From contig JAGCNI010000069.1 of assembly GCA_017646015.1 (NCBI GenBank), forward strand, positions 1 through 64,000: a DNA stretch of 64,000 bases, read 5' to 3'. The notes below the pieces were generated by a model. The model was not told the origin of the DNA. It did not search any database and saw nothing but the letters and a program-made list of their open reading frames with translations. Below are positions 17,771-27,224 of this stretch, in pieces; the first letter of the stretch is position 1; the number at the start of each line of letters is the position of its first letter. This DNA is from Lentisphaeria bacterium (GTDB taxonomy: Bacteria; Verrucomicrobiota; Lentisphaeria; Victivallales; UBA1829). Position numbers and translations under genes: made by a program.

Positions 17771-19588
17771 ATGACTCATATACTTTTTTTAACAGCCGCG
17801 CTCTCTTTCCCGTTGGTCATGGAGTGTTGGAAAAATAATGCTCTCACACAGGAAAATCTGGTGATCCCGAATGCTGAACTGCGGATCGATCATGATTTTC
17901 TGCAACAGCAAAGCAAATTATTTCACCAGTTCCCTCTGCCGGAAATCCGCTCAAGAATGGCAAAAGAATTACAGCAGATCCATGACCCGGCTGTGGCAAA
18001 ACATATCTGCGGAATGATCGAAAAGGAAAAAAATCCATTCGTTTGCGATGACCTCTTTCAATCATTGAAAAGACTCTTTGTCAAAACGGGTAAAAATCAA
18101 TATTTGCCATCCGCAAAATGGCTCAAACCTTATCTGCAGAATGAATCCGCTCTCGTCCGCGAGGCTGCATTCACGCTCTATATGATGACAGGTGATCATA
18201 ATGTGCAGCAGATCCTGACTTTTCTGCAAAAAGAAAAGATTCCCTTTGTGCTCCGGAACATGACAAAGATCCTCACAAAGAAAAATGCACCGTTTCTGCC
18301 GGGAAAACAGTTGGGCGAAATTTATTATATTTCAAGAAATAATCCATCCCGCCAGGCAGCCATTATGGAACTTTTGGCAATGCAGAGAGAAAATCCAGAT
18401 ACAGATGTAATTCTGGCTTCGGCGGCAAAATCATCCAACCCGCTTCTGCGGGCAGCAGTCGCACGAGGCTTGGCAAACAATCTGCAGGAGAATAAACTTC
18501 TTCCGCAGCTGATCCAAGATACCGATCCGGCAGTCCGTCTGGCAGCGGTTGCAACACGGGATGGAATTTCGCTTTCCAAAAAAACGATTCCCCCGTATCA
18601 TAAAAAAGTCATTCTGCAAAAACAATTTGCCGACCCCTCTCCGGCGATCCGGGCGGCAGCAGCAGAAAGTACAAAATATTACAAAGGTTTGGATATTACT
18701 GCCGATCTTGTAAAACTTTTTGCAGATGAAGATATCACTGTCCGCAAAGCCGCATGCAGAGCTCTGACTCTCCAAAAGCCATCCCATTTGCTGCGGGAAG
18801 AAGTGGTTGCGATCGGCAATCAAATGATTCCTGCCCGCAGAGAGATCGCAGCATTGTTTGACAACTTGAAAGATATATCTCATGCTCCGGATATTCTCCG
18901 TTGGCTGGATGAATCCGAAGATGATATTTTCACAGAAGAAGCAATCACAATTCTCGGTAACTTGAAATACAAAAAAGCCGCAAACTCCATGATCGCCCGG
19001 AGTTCATCTGTCAATCCGAAAATCCGGACCGCAGCAGCTGTCGCATTCGGAAAATTGAATGTTGACAAAACATTCCCGACTCTCAAGAAACTTTACCGGG
19101 ATAAAAATCAGGACACGGCAGATGCGGCGATGTCCTCGATGTTCCAACTGAAAAATAAAGTTTTTGCGCAGGATTTTTATCATGCACTGAAAACCCGTAC
19201 GTTGGAAACAGAAATGATCCGGACCATTGCGTGCAGAGCCATTGCACAACTGCAGTTGTATCAATCCACCATTCTTCCGGACTTGACAATCCTGATCGAA
19301 AAAGCATGTATCCTGATTCCAATGTCACCGCCGATGCCAGATTCTTTCCGTGTCCGTATTTCAGCGATGCTGTTGTTGAAAGAAGAATTACAGCGCGGCA
19401 ATGCGGATGCAAAAACCGTATTTGAACGGAATCTCAATCCAACCGTTGCCAAAGATGCTGAACAGGATCCCTCATACGATGAATTCCTGCGTCAGCTCCG
19501 GGAAGCATATTCCGGCAATAAAGTCATCGGCAGTCCGATTGAACCTATGGAAGCAACCTGGACCATTTTTTACAATAAAGGAAAATGA
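17771..19588 (+). CDS. Exported HEAT-repeat protein
   Basis: A 605-residue protein. The N-terminal 18 residues are hydrophobic (ILFLTAALSFPLVM) and could be a signal peptide. The rest is an alpha-helical solenoid with repeated HEAT-like units (for example SNPLLRAAVARGLANN, TDPAVRLAAVATRDG, PSPAIRAAAAESTKY, EDITVRKAACRALTL and VNPKIRTAAAVAFGK) between residues about 80 and 500. Such solenoids usually act as binding scaffolds. It follows the ABC permease by 23 bp and overlaps ogt by ATGA, so it probably belongs to the exporter unit. The ogt gene looks like a passenger. Confidence 0.85.
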   Translation: MTHILFLTAALSFPLVMECWKNNALTQENLVIPNAELRIDHDFLQQQSKLFHQFPLPEIRSRMAKELQQIHDPAVAKHICGMIEKEKNPFVCDDLFQSLKRLFVKTGKNQYLPSAKWLKPYLQNESALVREAAFTLYMMTGDHNVQQILTFLQKEKIPFVLRNMTKILTKKNAPFLPGKQLGEIYYISRNNPSRQAAIMELLAMQRENPDTDVILASAAKSSNPLLRAAVARGLANNLQENKLLPQLIQDTDPAVRLAAVATRDGISLSKKTIPPYHKKVILQKQFADPSPAIRAAAAESTKYYKGLDITADLVKLFADEDITVRKAACRALTLQKPSHLLREEVVAIGNQMIPARREIAALFDNLKDISHAPDILRWLDESEDDIFTEEAITILGNLKYKKAANSMIARSSSVNPKIRTAAAVAFGKLNVDKTFPTLKKLYRDKNQDTADAAMSSMFQLKNKVFAQDFYHALKTRTLETEMIRTIACRAIAQLQLYQSTILPDLTILIEKACILIPMSPPMPDSFRVRISAMLLLKEELQRGNADAKTVFERNLNPTVAKDAEQDPSYDEFLRQLREAYSGNKVIGSPIEPMEATWTIFYNKGK

Positions 19589-20058
19589 TTTTCTGGAAAT
19601 ATGAATCCCCCATCGGTCTTCTGATTCCGGAAGAAGATGATGGGGGGCTGACAGCTCTCCATCTGCCCGGGGATCAAGTCGATGCCCTGACAGAAAAGAG
19701 GTGTTGTCTGACTCCGTTATTGAAACAGACATGCAGGGAACTGGATGAATATTTTGCAGGAGTCCGGAAAAGTTTTACGATCCCCCTAACACCGCAGGGC
19801 ACACCATTTCAACAGAAAGTCTGGAGAGAGCTCTGCCGGATCCCTTATGGAGAAACGATCACTTATGGCGAACTTGCCCGTAGGATCGGCACCCCCAAAG
19901 CGGCACAGGCTGTCGGACAAGCCAATCACAACAATCCAATAGCGATCATCATCCCCTGTCACAGAGTCAACGGCAGGAATGAAAAACTGACCGGATATGG
20001 CGGAGGCTTGGAAATCAAACAGTATCTGCTCCGGCTGGAAAAAAATCTGCTGTTATAA
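19585..20058 (+). CDS. ogt: Methylated-DNA--[protein]-cysteine S-methyltransferase
   Basis: A suicide repair protein that transfers alkyl groups from O6-alkylguanine in DNA to its own cysteine. The 157 residues hold the helix-turn-helix segment (TPFQQKVWRELCRIPYGET, YGELARRIG) and the active-site motif IIPCHRV with the acceptor Cys. The conserved NPIAII precedes it and GYGGGLEIKQYLL follows. The start overlaps the HEAT-protein stop (ATGA). It converges on the inositol-monophosphatase family gene with a 4-bp gap. Confidence 0.96.
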   Translation: MIFWKYESPIGLLIPEEDDGGLTALHLPGDQVDALTEKRCCLTPLLKQTCRELDEYFAGVRKSFTIPLTPQGTPFQQKVWRELCRIPYGETITYGELARRIGTPKAAQAVGQANHNNPIAIIIPCHRVNGRNEKLTGYGGGLEIKQYLLRLEKNLLL

Positions 20059-20062
20059 AAAA

Positions 20063-20830
20063 TTACTCAAAAAAGGGCTGAAACTGTTTGATGAGCACAG
20101 GATTTGCCGCCAGAACACTGAGTTCCAATTCAGGATTTCCATTAGACGGTTTGAGTACGACCCCTCCGGCAGATTCCACGAGGAAGATCCCGGCAGCGAT
20201 ATCATATTCCGCCAGAGAAAACTCCCAATACGCATCATATCTGCCGGATGCCACGAATGCCAGATCCAGAGCGGCAGAGCCGCAACGTTTGATATCACGG
20301 ATCAGCGGAACGATCTCATTAAAATATTTCAAATTATTATGTTCCATTTTCTGGGCACGGAGACAGGCAAATCCGGTTGCACATGCGGCATTTCCGATCT
20401 CATCACAGTCAGAGACATGCATCGGCACACCATTTTCAAATGCACCTTTCCCCTCTTCCGCACTGAACATCAATCCGAGAACAGGAGCATACACACAGCC
20501 GGCAATGGTTTTTCCATTTTTTTTCAAAGCAATGGAAATGGAAAAATAAGGATGACGTTTCACAAACGATTGTGTCCCGTCAATAGGATCTATGACCCAG
20601 CAATATTCACTGTTTCCGGTATCCCGTCCGGTTTCTTCGCCGAAAATGGAATGTTCAGGATATTCAGCCCGGATCAATTCAATGATTTTCTTTTCAACAG
20701 CCCGGTCAGCATCGGAAACAAGATCACGGGTGGTGGCTTTCCCGGAGACAGTAAAATGTTTCATATCAGTAAAATAAGCAAGAGCTTCTTTGCCCGCTTC
20801 TCTGGCAACAGATTCAATAAAAAGACGCAT
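20063..20830 (-). CDS. Inositol monophosphatase family protein
   Basis: A 255-residue Mg-dependent sugar/inositol phosphatase. Metal-binding motifs are visible: GEETG near residue 69, WVIDPIDGTQSFVKRHPYF near 79-97, and the C-terminal EYDIAAGIFLVESAGGVV with its metal-ligand Asp. Family members hydrolyse inositol-1-phosphate, 3'-phosphoadenosine-5'-phosphate or fructose-1,6-bisphosphate. The substrate cannot be decided. It stands alone on the minus strand, converging on ogt and divergent from the zinc-ribbon/secA pair. Confidence 0.93.
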   Translation of the reverse strand: MRLFIESVAREAGKEALAYFTDMKHFTVSGKATTRDLVSDADRAVEKKIIELIRAEYPEHSIFGEETGRDTGNSEYCWVIDPIDGTQSFVKRHPYFSISIALKKNGKTIAGCVYAPVLGLMFSAEEGKGAFENGVPMHVSDCDEIGNAACATGFACLRAQKMEHNNLKYFNEIVPLIRDIKRCGSAALDLAFVASGRYDAYWEFSLAEYDIAAGIFLVESAGGVVLKPSNGNPELELSVLAANPVLIKQFQPFFE

Positions 20831-20919
20831 TTTTTGATCCTTTCTTCTTTTTTGTGCTGAAAAATAGCATCTTTTTTATAAAAATCAATATGAAAAGCCG
20901 TTTTTTTTTGAATATGGTC

Positions 20920-20948
20920 TTTCATATTGTGCGAAATGGGAGTATATT
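20920..20948 (+). promoter_or_regulatory. Possible promoter of the zinc-ribbon gene and secA
   Basis: The -10 TATATT (20943-20948) sits in the 12-mer TGGGAGTATATT, also present before rplU. The -35 (TTTCAT, 20920-20925) is weak. AATATG and CATATT form a small inverted repeat across 20911-20928. Confidence 0.35.
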
Positions 20949-21007
20949 ACCAGTTCAGGAATAAAGGATAAAAACAAATACAACATATAAAAACAGGAAC
21001 TCTGATC

Positions 21008-21400
21008 ATGGCAGAAAAAAACGAAATGAATACACAGGGTGCACAGCTTGATTTTGTGTGCACTGATGCGAATTGCAACGGGATCGTCAAATTCAACCTG
21101 ATGGATCTGGAAACGGCTGATTTTCAGGCAATGTGCCCGAAATGCCACCGTCCCTACGCATTTGATCCACAGCTGAAAGAAAAATTTATGAAATTGCATA
21201 AACTGATTCTGGCTCTGCGCGATGCTGAACCGATCCTCGGAGATTGCAATGTCGGCGTTGCAGTTCCCGCAGGTGAAGTGAAAATCCCGTATGCCCTGCT
21301 GCTGACCCGTCTGAACACTATGATCACACTGAATCTCGGAGAACAGAAAGTCGATTTCCATCTCCGTATCGAACCGATGTCTGCTGATACATTCCGTTGA
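21008..21400 (+). CDS. Zinc-ribbon protein of unknown function, upstream of secA
   Basis: A 130-residue protein not recognised as a named family. Cys18 and Cys23 (CTDANC) with Cys43 and Cys46 (CPKC) form a probable zinc ribbon in the first 50 residues. Residues 55-125 look like a compact alpha/beta domain with a strongly patterned C-terminus ([18 protein letters not shown], then DFHLRIEP). ATG 21008 has AGGAAC upstream. It ends 26 bp before secA and shares its strand, so a common transcript is likely and a link to export is possible but unproven. Confidence 0.75.
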   Translation: MAEKNEMNTQGAQLDFVCTDANCNGIVKFNLMDLETADFQAMCPKCHRPYAFDPQLKEKFMKLHKLILALRDAEPILGDCNVGVAVPAGEVKIPYALLLTRLNTMITLNLGEQKVDFHLRIEPMSADTFR

Positions 21401-21426
21401 ACCAGAAAAAGGGGTACAATTTTTTT

Positions 21427-24400
21427 ATGCTCACAAAAATCTTAAAAGCAATCTTCGGCAGCAAGTCCGGGCGTGATATCAAGAAAATCATGCCAAAGGT
21501 CATGCGTGTCAATCAGCTGGAAAAAGAATATCAGAATCTGACTGATGAACAGTTGAAAGCCAAAACAGTTGAATTCCAGGAACGTCTCCGGAACGGAGAA
21601 ACAACTGATGATATCATGTGTGAAGCATTCGCAGTCGTCAAAAATGCCTGCCGCCGTCTTTGCGGAACCACAGTCAATGTCTGCGGTCATGATATGACAT
21701 GGGATATGATCCCCTTTGATGTTCAGATCATCGGCGGTATCGTGCTCCATCAGGGAAAAATCGCTGAAATGGCAACCGGGGAAGGTAAAACACTGGTCGC
21801 AACTTTCCCGCTCTACCTCAATGCTCTGACAGGAAAAAACTGTCAGTTGGTCACAGTCAACGATTATCTGGCAAAACGTGACAGTCAATGGATGGGAACA
21901 GTATTCCGTTATCTCGGACTGACAGTCGGATGTATTCAAAATGATATGGATCCCGCCGAGCGCAGAGAACAGTATAACTGCGATATCACTTATGGAACAA
22001 ACAGTGAGTTCGGTTTTGACTATCTGCGTGATATGGGTATGGCTACAAGCCGGGATCATCTGGTTCAACGAAATCATTTTTATGCAATCATCGACGAAGT
22101 TGACTCCATTCTGATCGACGAAGCCAGAACTCCATTGATCATTTCCGGTCCGGTGGCAGTCTCCACCAATCAATATGGCAATCTCAAACCGCTGATCGCG
22201 GATCTTTTCAACCGTCAGAATCTTCTCTGCGGTCGCTTGATCCAGGAGGCTCGCTCCATTCTCGTCAAAGAAAATGTCACGGAAGATGAGATCGAAGTTG
22301 CCATTACCAAACTGCTTCAGGTGAAACTGGGAATGCCGCGACATAAACAGCTGGCTCATATTCTGGAATCTTCTGAAGTCCTCAAACGTCTTGAAAAAAT
22401 GGAAATGACTGTCCGCAGCGATCAGAACCGCGGTATGCTTCAGGAAGTCGAAGCCGATCTTTTCTTCGCAATGGATGAAAAACGCGGGGAAGCGGATCTG
22501 ACTGAAAAAGGACGTGTCGCCATCTCTCCAGATGATCCGGATGCATTTGTTCTGCCTGATCTTCTGGAATCCATTCATGGAATTGAAAATGATCCGGCTC
22601 TTTCCGAACAGGATAAGCTCACGAAAAAACAGAAATTCCAGGAACAGTTCTCCGAAAAAAGTGAACGTCTCCAGAATCTTTCACAGCTGCTCCGGGCATA
22701 CTGCCTCTTTGAAAAAGATGTCCATTATGTCGTTGCAGAAAATAAAGTCTTGATCGTTGATGAACACACAGGACGTATCCTGCCGGGACGCCGTTTCAGT
22801 GATGGTTTGCATCAGGCTTTGGAAGCCAAGGAAAATGTGGAAATCGAAAAAGAAACACAAACCATGGCATCCATTACGATCCAGAACTATTTCCGTCTCT
22901 ATGAAAAACTGGCAGGGATGACCGGTACAGCGGAAACAGAAGCAACTGAGCTTCATCAGATCTACAAGCTGGATGTTGTCGTGATCCCCACCAACAGACC
23001 CTGTCAGCGGTTTGACCATAATGACAGTGTTTACAAAACAAAACGCGAAAAATTCAATGCGATCGTCAAGGAAACAGAAGAAGCTTATAAACGCGGACAA
23101 CCGGTTCTTCTGGGTACGATTTCCGTGGAAGATTCAGAAATTGTGAGCCGTCTGCTCAAGCTGCGGAAAATCCCGCACAATGTTCTGAACGCAAAAAATC
23201 ATGCGATGGAATCCGAAATCGTGGCTCGTGCCGGACAACGTTTTGCGGTCACTGTGGCAACCAACATGGCTGGACGCGGAACCGATATCAAGCTGGGTGA
23301 AGGGGTCGATGAACTGGGCGGTCTTTATGTGATCGGCAGTTCCCGTCATGACTCCCGCCGAATCGACCGTCAGTTGCGCGGACGCTCAGCACGTCAGGGA
23401 GACCCCGGTACATCCCGGTTCTATGTCTCTCTGGAAGACAATCTGATACGTCTTTTCGGTTCTGACCGTATCGTCAAAATCATGGAACGTTTCGGCTTGG
23501 AAGAAGGCGAAGAACTCCAGCATCCCTGGCTGACTAAGTCCATTGAAACAGCACAGCGTCGTGTGGAACAGCATCACTTCGCCATCCGTAAACGGACTCT
23601 GGAATATGATGATGTCATGAACAAACAGCGTGAAGTTATCTATGGCTTCCGGAAAGAAACATTGTTCAATGATAACTGCCGTGAACTGATTTTCAAAATT
23701 GTGGACACCGCTGTATTCCGTCATATCGAAGAAGCTGTCGCCGCAGCCGGAAAAAATTCTGCAACAGGAATCAATGCAGATCATCTGCTGGCTTGGCTGA
23801 ACAATACATTCCCGATCGGATTTGAAGAAGACAAAGTTATTCTTTACAAAGCCAACGGAACCGTGAATGAAGATGCAACATGCGATGCCATTGTGGAAAG
23901 GATCCGCGAAGTGTATCAGATGAAAGAAGCAGCAGAAGATCCGGAAGGTCTTGTCTGGCTCGAACGGCATCTGATCCTCAATGCTGTTGACCGTCTCTGG
24001 CAGGATCATCTGTATGCAATGGACAACCTCCGTTCCAGTATCGGGCTGCGTGCTTATGCTCAGAAAGACCCCTTGATCGAATACAAACAGGAAGCATTCA
24101 AAATGTTTGAATCCCTGATGGAAGAAATCGATCAGGAAATTCTCAACAATATGTTCCGTTCCGCAACCTCTTTTGAAGCATTTGAACAGCTCTTCTCCAA
24201 TCTGCCGATGACTGAAATCCATCAGCAACTCGGACAGTTTGCTGCGGATCAAACGATTGAAGCCACTCCGGAAATGATGTCCGGAACACCGGAAGCCGGA
24301 GGGATGGAAATGAGTGAACAGGAACCGGAAATCAATATTACTTTCCGACATGATGTTCCCAAAGTCGGACGGAATGATCCATGCCCCTGTGGTTCAGGTA

Positions 24401-24429
24401 AAAAATACAAAAAATGCTGTGGAAAATAA
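21427..24429 (+). CDS. secA: Protein translocase ATPase SecA
   Basis: The motor that drives unfolded preproteins through SecYEG. A 1000-residue protein with ATGEGKT Walker A near 116-123, [14 protein letters not shown] near 217 (Walker B), the preprotein-binding region, GTAETEATE and GRGTDIKLG of the second ATPase half, and a C-terminal zinc motif [13 protein letters not shown] that contacts SecB or ribosomes. Residues about 265-400 carry an insertion relative to E. coli, as in Chlamydiae/Verrucomicrobia-type SecA. ATG 21427 is preferred over TTG 21397, because [13 protein letters not shown] is the usual N-terminus. Confidence 0.98.
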   Translation: MLTKILKAIFGSKSGRDIKKIMPKVMRVNQLEKEYQNLTDEQLKAKTVEFQERLRNGETTDDIMCEAFAVVKNACRRLCGTTVNVCGHDMTWDMIPFDVQIIGGIVLHQGKIAEMATGEGKTLVATFPLYLNALTGKNCQLVTVNDYLAKRDSQWMGTVFRYLGLTVGCIQNDMDPAERREQYNCDITYGTNSEFGFDYLRDMGMATSRDHLVQRNHFYAIIDEVDSILIDEARTPLIISGPVAVSTNQYGNLKPLIADLFNRQNLLCGRLIQEARSILVKENVTEDEIEVAITKLLQVKLGMPRHKQLAHILESSEVLKRLEKMEMTVRSDQNRGMLQEVEADLFFAMDEKRGEADLTEKGRVAISPDDPDAFVLPDLLESIHGIENDPALSEQDKLTKKQKFQEQFSEKSERLQNLSQLLRAYCLFEKDVHYVVAENKVLIVDEHTGRILPGRRFSDGLHQALEAKENVEIEKETQTMASITIQNYFRLYEKLAGMTGTAETEATELHQIYKLDVVVIPTNRPCQRFDHNDSVYKTKREKFNAIVKETEEAYKRGQPVLLGTISVEDSEIVSRLLKLRKIPHNVLNAKNHAMESEIVARAGQRFAVTVATNMAGRGTDIKLGEGVDELGGLYVIGSSRHDSRRIDRQLRGRSARQGDPGTSRFYVSLEDNLIRLFGSDRIVKIMERFGLEEGEELQHPWLTKSIETAQRRVEQHHFAIRKRTLEYDDVMNKQREVIYGFRKETLFNDNCRELIFKIVDTAVFRHIEEAVAAAGKNSATGINADHLLAWLNNTFPIGFEEDKVILYKANGTVNEDATCDAIVERIREVYQMKEAAEDPEGLVWLERHLILNAVDRLWQDHLYAMDNLRSSIGLRAYAQKDPLIEYKQEAFKMFESLMEEIDQEILNNMFRSATSFEAFEQLFSNLPMTEIHQQLGQFAADQTIEATPEMMSGTPEAGGMEMSEQEPEINITFRHDVPKVGRNDPCPCGSGKKYKKCCGK

Positions 24430-24453
24430 ATCTGCAGAATAATACGTTTTTCA

Positions 24454-24481
24454 GGAGCAGTCAAAAGCTGCTCCTTTTTTT
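24454..24481 (+). terminator. Intrinsic terminator of secA
   Basis: GGAGCAG (24454-24460), loop TCAAAAG and CTGCTCC (24468-24474) make a perfect 7-bp stem followed by seven T. Confidence 0.92.
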
Positions 24482-24523
24482 GTGTGTCTCAAAAAATAAA
24501 AATGGATCAGAAAGAAGAAAAAA

Positions 24524-24946
24524 TTATTTTTTTCCGGCACATTCGGGACAAATCCCATAGTAGTCGAGGTGCATGCTTTCCACCTGATATCCCGCAGCCG
24601 GATGCGGCAGAGAAGATGTAAGATCATCGGCAAAAATATCGTGGATCAAATTACATTTCCGACATTTGAAATGAGCATGCAATGAGGTATTCACGTCATA
24701 TCTGAGCTCACCGTCTTCAATCGTCAAAGGAATGACAAGACCATTTTTCTCAAAACATTTCAAGGTATTGTAAACTGTTGTTCTTGAGAGTGTCGGGTGC
24801 ATGGAGACAAGTTCCTGATAAATGGTTTCTGCGACAGGATGGATCCTGTGATCGAGCAGATAATGATAGATCACAATTCTCTGTTCCGACGGTCGGATCC
24901 CATGCTTTTGCAACATTTCAGAAATCTGATTTCTTGAATTCATCAT
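24524..24946 (-). CDS. Fur-family transcriptional regulator, PerR-like
   Basis: A 140-residue metal-dependent repressor. The winged helix occupies residues about 10-80 (TLSRTTVYNTLKCFEKNGLV is the recognition region). HAHFKCRKCNLIHD and the C-terminal CPEC provide two CxxC pairs for structural zinc. HLDYYGICPEC holds the usual ligand histidine. Next to a peroxide-reducing reverse rubrerythrin with a PerR-type operator, it is most likely a peroxide sensor rather than an iron regulator. The start has GGAG 9 bp upstream, and the gene is 87 bp downstream of the rubrerythrin gene, beyond a terminator. Confidence 0.92.
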   Translation of the reverse strand: MMNSRNQISEMLQKHGIRPSEQRIVIYHYLLDHRIHPVAETIYQELVSMHPTLSRTTVYNTLKCFEKNGLVIPLTIEDGELRYDVNTSLHAHFKCRKCNLIHDIFADDLTSSLPHPAAGYQVESMHLDYYGICPECAGKK

Positions 24947-24973
24947 AGAAAAAATCTCCGATCAAAAATTCAA

Positions 24974-25020
24974 AGAAAAACCGATCCGGCGAACTGTTTC
25001 AAACAATCCGACCGGACCGG
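24974..25020 (-). terminator. Intrinsic terminator of the rubrerythrin gene
   Basis: On the minus strand a 9-bp stem (25012-25020 with 24981-24989, one G-U pair) with further pairing inside is followed by TTTTT. It would leave the regulator gene to its own promoter or to read-through. Confidence 0.8.
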
Positions 25021-25033
25021 GAGAGAGAGTCAA

Positions 25034-25582
25034 TTATTTACCGAAGTAGCGTTTGAGCAAACCGGTGAAAGCCTGACCATGACGTGCTTCGTCTCTTGCC
25101 ATTTCATGAACAGTGTCATGGATTGCATCGTAGCCGAGTTCTTTTGCACGTTTTGCAATATCAAACTTTCCGGCACATGCACCGTTTTCAGCATCGGCAC
25201 GCATCTGAAGATTTGTTTTGGTGCAGGGAGCAACCACTTCACCGAGCATTTCTGCAAATTTTGCAGCGTGTTCAGCTTCTTCAAAAGCGATCCGTTTGTA
25301 TGCTTCAGCAACTTCCGGATATCCTTCGCGATCAGCCTGACGGCTCATTGCGAGATACATTCCAACTTCTGTGCATTCACCGATGAAGTGAGCATTCAAG
25401 CCTTCGAGGACCTGTGCATCGACACCTTTAGCGATTCCGATGATGTGTTCAGCAGCCCAGGTGACTTTGCCTTCCACTTTTTCGGTGAACTTGTTTCCCG
25501 GGCATTTGCACTGGGGGCATTTTTCCGGGGCTTCGGTTCCTTCGTGGACATAACCGCAGATCGGGCAGACAAACTGTTTCAT
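25034..25582 (-). CDS. Reverse rubrerythrin (N-terminal rubredoxin domain)
   Basis: A peroxidase that uses NADH- or ferredoxin-derived electrons to reduce H2O2 (and O2) in strict anaerobes. The 182 residues place the rubredoxin-like Fe(Cys)4 domain first (Cys6, Cys9, Cys22 and Cys25 in CPICGY and CPQC), ahead of the four-helix diiron domain. The latter has [21 protein letters not shown] and DEARHGQAF, the ExxH ligand pairs. This order is the reverse of classical rubrerythrin and matches the clostridial revRbr type. The ribosome site is GGAGAAAG. Upstream is a clear PerR-type operator over the promoter. Confidence 0.95.
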   Translation of the reverse strand: MKQFVCPICGYVHEGTEAPEKCPQCKCPGNKFTEKVEGKVTWAAEHIIGIAKGVDAQVLEGLNAHFIGECTEVGMYLAMSRQADREGYPEVAEAYKRIAFEEAEHAAKFAEMLGEVVAPCTKTNLQMRADAENGACAGKFDIAKRAKELGYDAIHDTVHEMARDEARHGQAFTGLLKRYFGK

Positions 25583-25617
25583 AATACTTTCTCCTTTTTT
25601 TTGTTTTATTCTGTTTG

Positions 25618-25646
25618 TTATTATTACAAACTTGTAATGATTACAA
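25618..25646 (-). promoter_or_regulatory. Promoter of reverse rubrerythrin with overlapping PerR-type operator
   Basis: The 7-1-7 palindrome TTGTAATGATTACAA (25632-25646) has the layout of the PerR box (TTATAATnATTATAA). A second left half ATTACAA (25623-25629) forms an overlapping 7-2-7 palindrome with its left arm. On the minus strand TTGTAA (25641-25646) and TAATAA (25618-25623), 17 bp apart, make a promoter whose -35 and spacer lie inside the operator. Bound regulator would block it. Confidence 0.8.
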
Positions 25647-25814
25647 CATTTAATCTACAACCATTTTTTTAATTTGCAAATGAAAAACTGAAAAAAATTC
25701 GATTTTTTTTCATTTTTTTTTCAGGAAAGCCGTTTTTGAGTTTCCTTTCTGAGAAAAAGAGGCTATATTACATCAAAAGAAACCATACTATTTTAAAAGA
25801 GAAAGGGAAATTCC

Positions 25815-26636
25815 ATGAATACAAGAAAATTTTTCTGTCTGACCGCCGCCGTATCTGCCGCAATGCTTTTTTCAGCCTGCAAAGAAGATTATGCAGGGAA
25901 AGAACAGAATCATCCGCTTTTCAAAAAAGCCATGACAGCTGCAAAATCAGCAGATTATCAGGAAGCATCCAAACATTTTGAAGATTTTCTGGTACTCTGT
26001 CCCAAATCCTCCCGTACGCACTACGAGCTCGCCAATATCTACGGCGATAATATGAATGATTATGTCAAAGCAGTTTATCACTTCGGCAAATGGCTGGAAA
26101 TGAATCCGAACAGTCAGGACAGCGGTGAAATCATAACACTGCGTGACAATGCGAAGAAAAATCTTTTCAAGCAGATGCAGGAAGAATATAAAGATGATGC
26201 TGCTCTCAATGCTGCCGCAGAAGAACTCACCAAAACAAAAGCCGAACTGGAAAAGTATGTCAAGTACATCGAAGAACAGAAAAATTATGTGGCGGCATTG
26301 GAAAAACAGAACGCACAGATGAAAGATATGCTCAAAAATGCCCGGACAACCCGTCAGCGCACCAGAACGGCGGTCACAAAACAGGAAAATAAACAGCAGA
26401 ATCAGGCAGCTGTCAAACAAACCAAAAATACGAAACAGACCACAGCCCAAAAACAGGGTTCGGTCATTGCCAATCACACGGTCCAGAAAGGGGAAACTCT
26501 GGTCAAAATCTCTCAAAAATATTATGGTTCCCGCATGTATTACAAACTGATTGCCAATGCAAACAAAGGAAAAATCAAAGGGATGCAGGTTCGTGTCGGT
26601 CAGGTCATCGTAATCCCGGCTCTCCCGAAACGCTGA
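25815..26636 (+). CDS. LysM-domain lipoprotein with helical repeat and coiled coil
   Basis: A 273-residue lipoprotein: lipobox FSAC with Cys22, then a helical TPR-like region (about 38-115) and a coiled coil (about 125-175, EELTKTKAELEKYVKYIEEQ). A Gln/Lys/Thr-rich linker follows, and the C-terminus is a LysM domain (HTVQKGETLVKISQKYYGS ... VRVGQVIVIPA). It should be anchored to a membrane and bind peptidoglycan. TATATT at 25764-25769 is a possible -10. It is followed 9 bp later by another lipoprotein gene, so a cell-wall or envelope-complex role is likely. Confidence 0.88.
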   Translation: MNTRKFFCLTAAVSAAMLFSACKEDYAGKEQNHPLFKKAMTAAKSADYQEASKHFEDFLVLCPKSSRTHYELANIYGDNMNDYVKAVYHFGKWLEMNPNSQDSGEIITLRDNAKKNLFKQMQEEYKDDAALNAAAEELTKTKAELEKYVKYIEEQKNYVAALEKQNAQMKDMLKNARTTRQRTRTAVTKQENKQQNQAAVKQTKNTKQTTAQKQGSVIANHTVQKGETLVKISQKYYGSRMYYKLIANANKGKIKGMQVRVGQVIVIPALPKR

Positions 26637-26645
26637 GGTATCAAC

Positions 26646-27215
26646 ATGAAATATATCACACAGACAGCTGTGATTTTCTGTTTGATCCTGCTGGCGGGAT
26701 GCAGTATTTTCCCGGCGGCAAACAATCAGAAAACACACTATTACGATCTGACACAACCGCCGCGGATCACACTGCATCAGCCCTTGGAAGTTCTGCCGTT
26801 TGTCACTACTTCCGGAGATCGTTTCCGCATGGCGGCGAGGATCGGAAAATCTGAAATAGCCGGAGATGATTTTCACAAATGGATCTTACCGCCGGGATCT
26901 CTGCTTACAAAATATTTGCGTCTGGCATTTCGCGATACGCCGGAAACACATCTGCAATCCGAAGAAGATCCGATGACTCTTACTGGAGAGCTCCTTACAT
27001 TCGAAATCTCCGGAGAATATGCAGAACTCGGTGTCCGCTATCATCTTAACTACAAGAAAAAACAATTGGACAAAACCATTCTGCTGCGCGAAAAACTTGC
27101 AGAGGAAACACCGGCGGGATTTGCAGCTGCAATGAGTAAAACAGCAGAAAAATTTGCCGGGATCGTGGCAACAGATGCCAACCGGCTGAGTCAGACAATA
27201 TCAAAAAAGAAATAA
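26646..27215 (+). CDS. Lipoprotein, possibly ABC-transport auxiliary type
   Basis: A 189-residue lipoprotein with lipobox LAGC (Cys19). Shortly after it is YYDLTQPP, the start seen in ABC-type transport auxiliary lipoproteins (the PqiC/MlaB-associated family), followed by a beta-rich domain and a helical tail. The resemblance is limited, and no Mce or PqiAB genes are near. It is sandwiched between the LysM lipoprotein and uppP with a 9-bp gap on both sides, which points to an envelope role. Confidence 0.7.
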   Translation: MKYITQTAVIFCLILLAGCSIFPAANNQKTHYYDLTQPPRITLHQPLEVLPFVTTSGDRFRMAARIGKSEIAGDDFHKWILPPGSLLTKYLRLAFRDTPETHLQSEEDPMTLTGELLTFEISGEYAELGVRYHLNYKKKQLDKTILLREKLAEETPAGFAAAMSKTAEKFAGIVATDANRLSQTISKKK

Positions 27216-27224
27216 AAGTGTTTT

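Noticed and set aside
21397-21426. Upstream TTG start for secA
   Set aside because: It would overlap the zinc-ribbon stop and add residues absent from the family N-terminus. ATG 21427 gives the canonical start.
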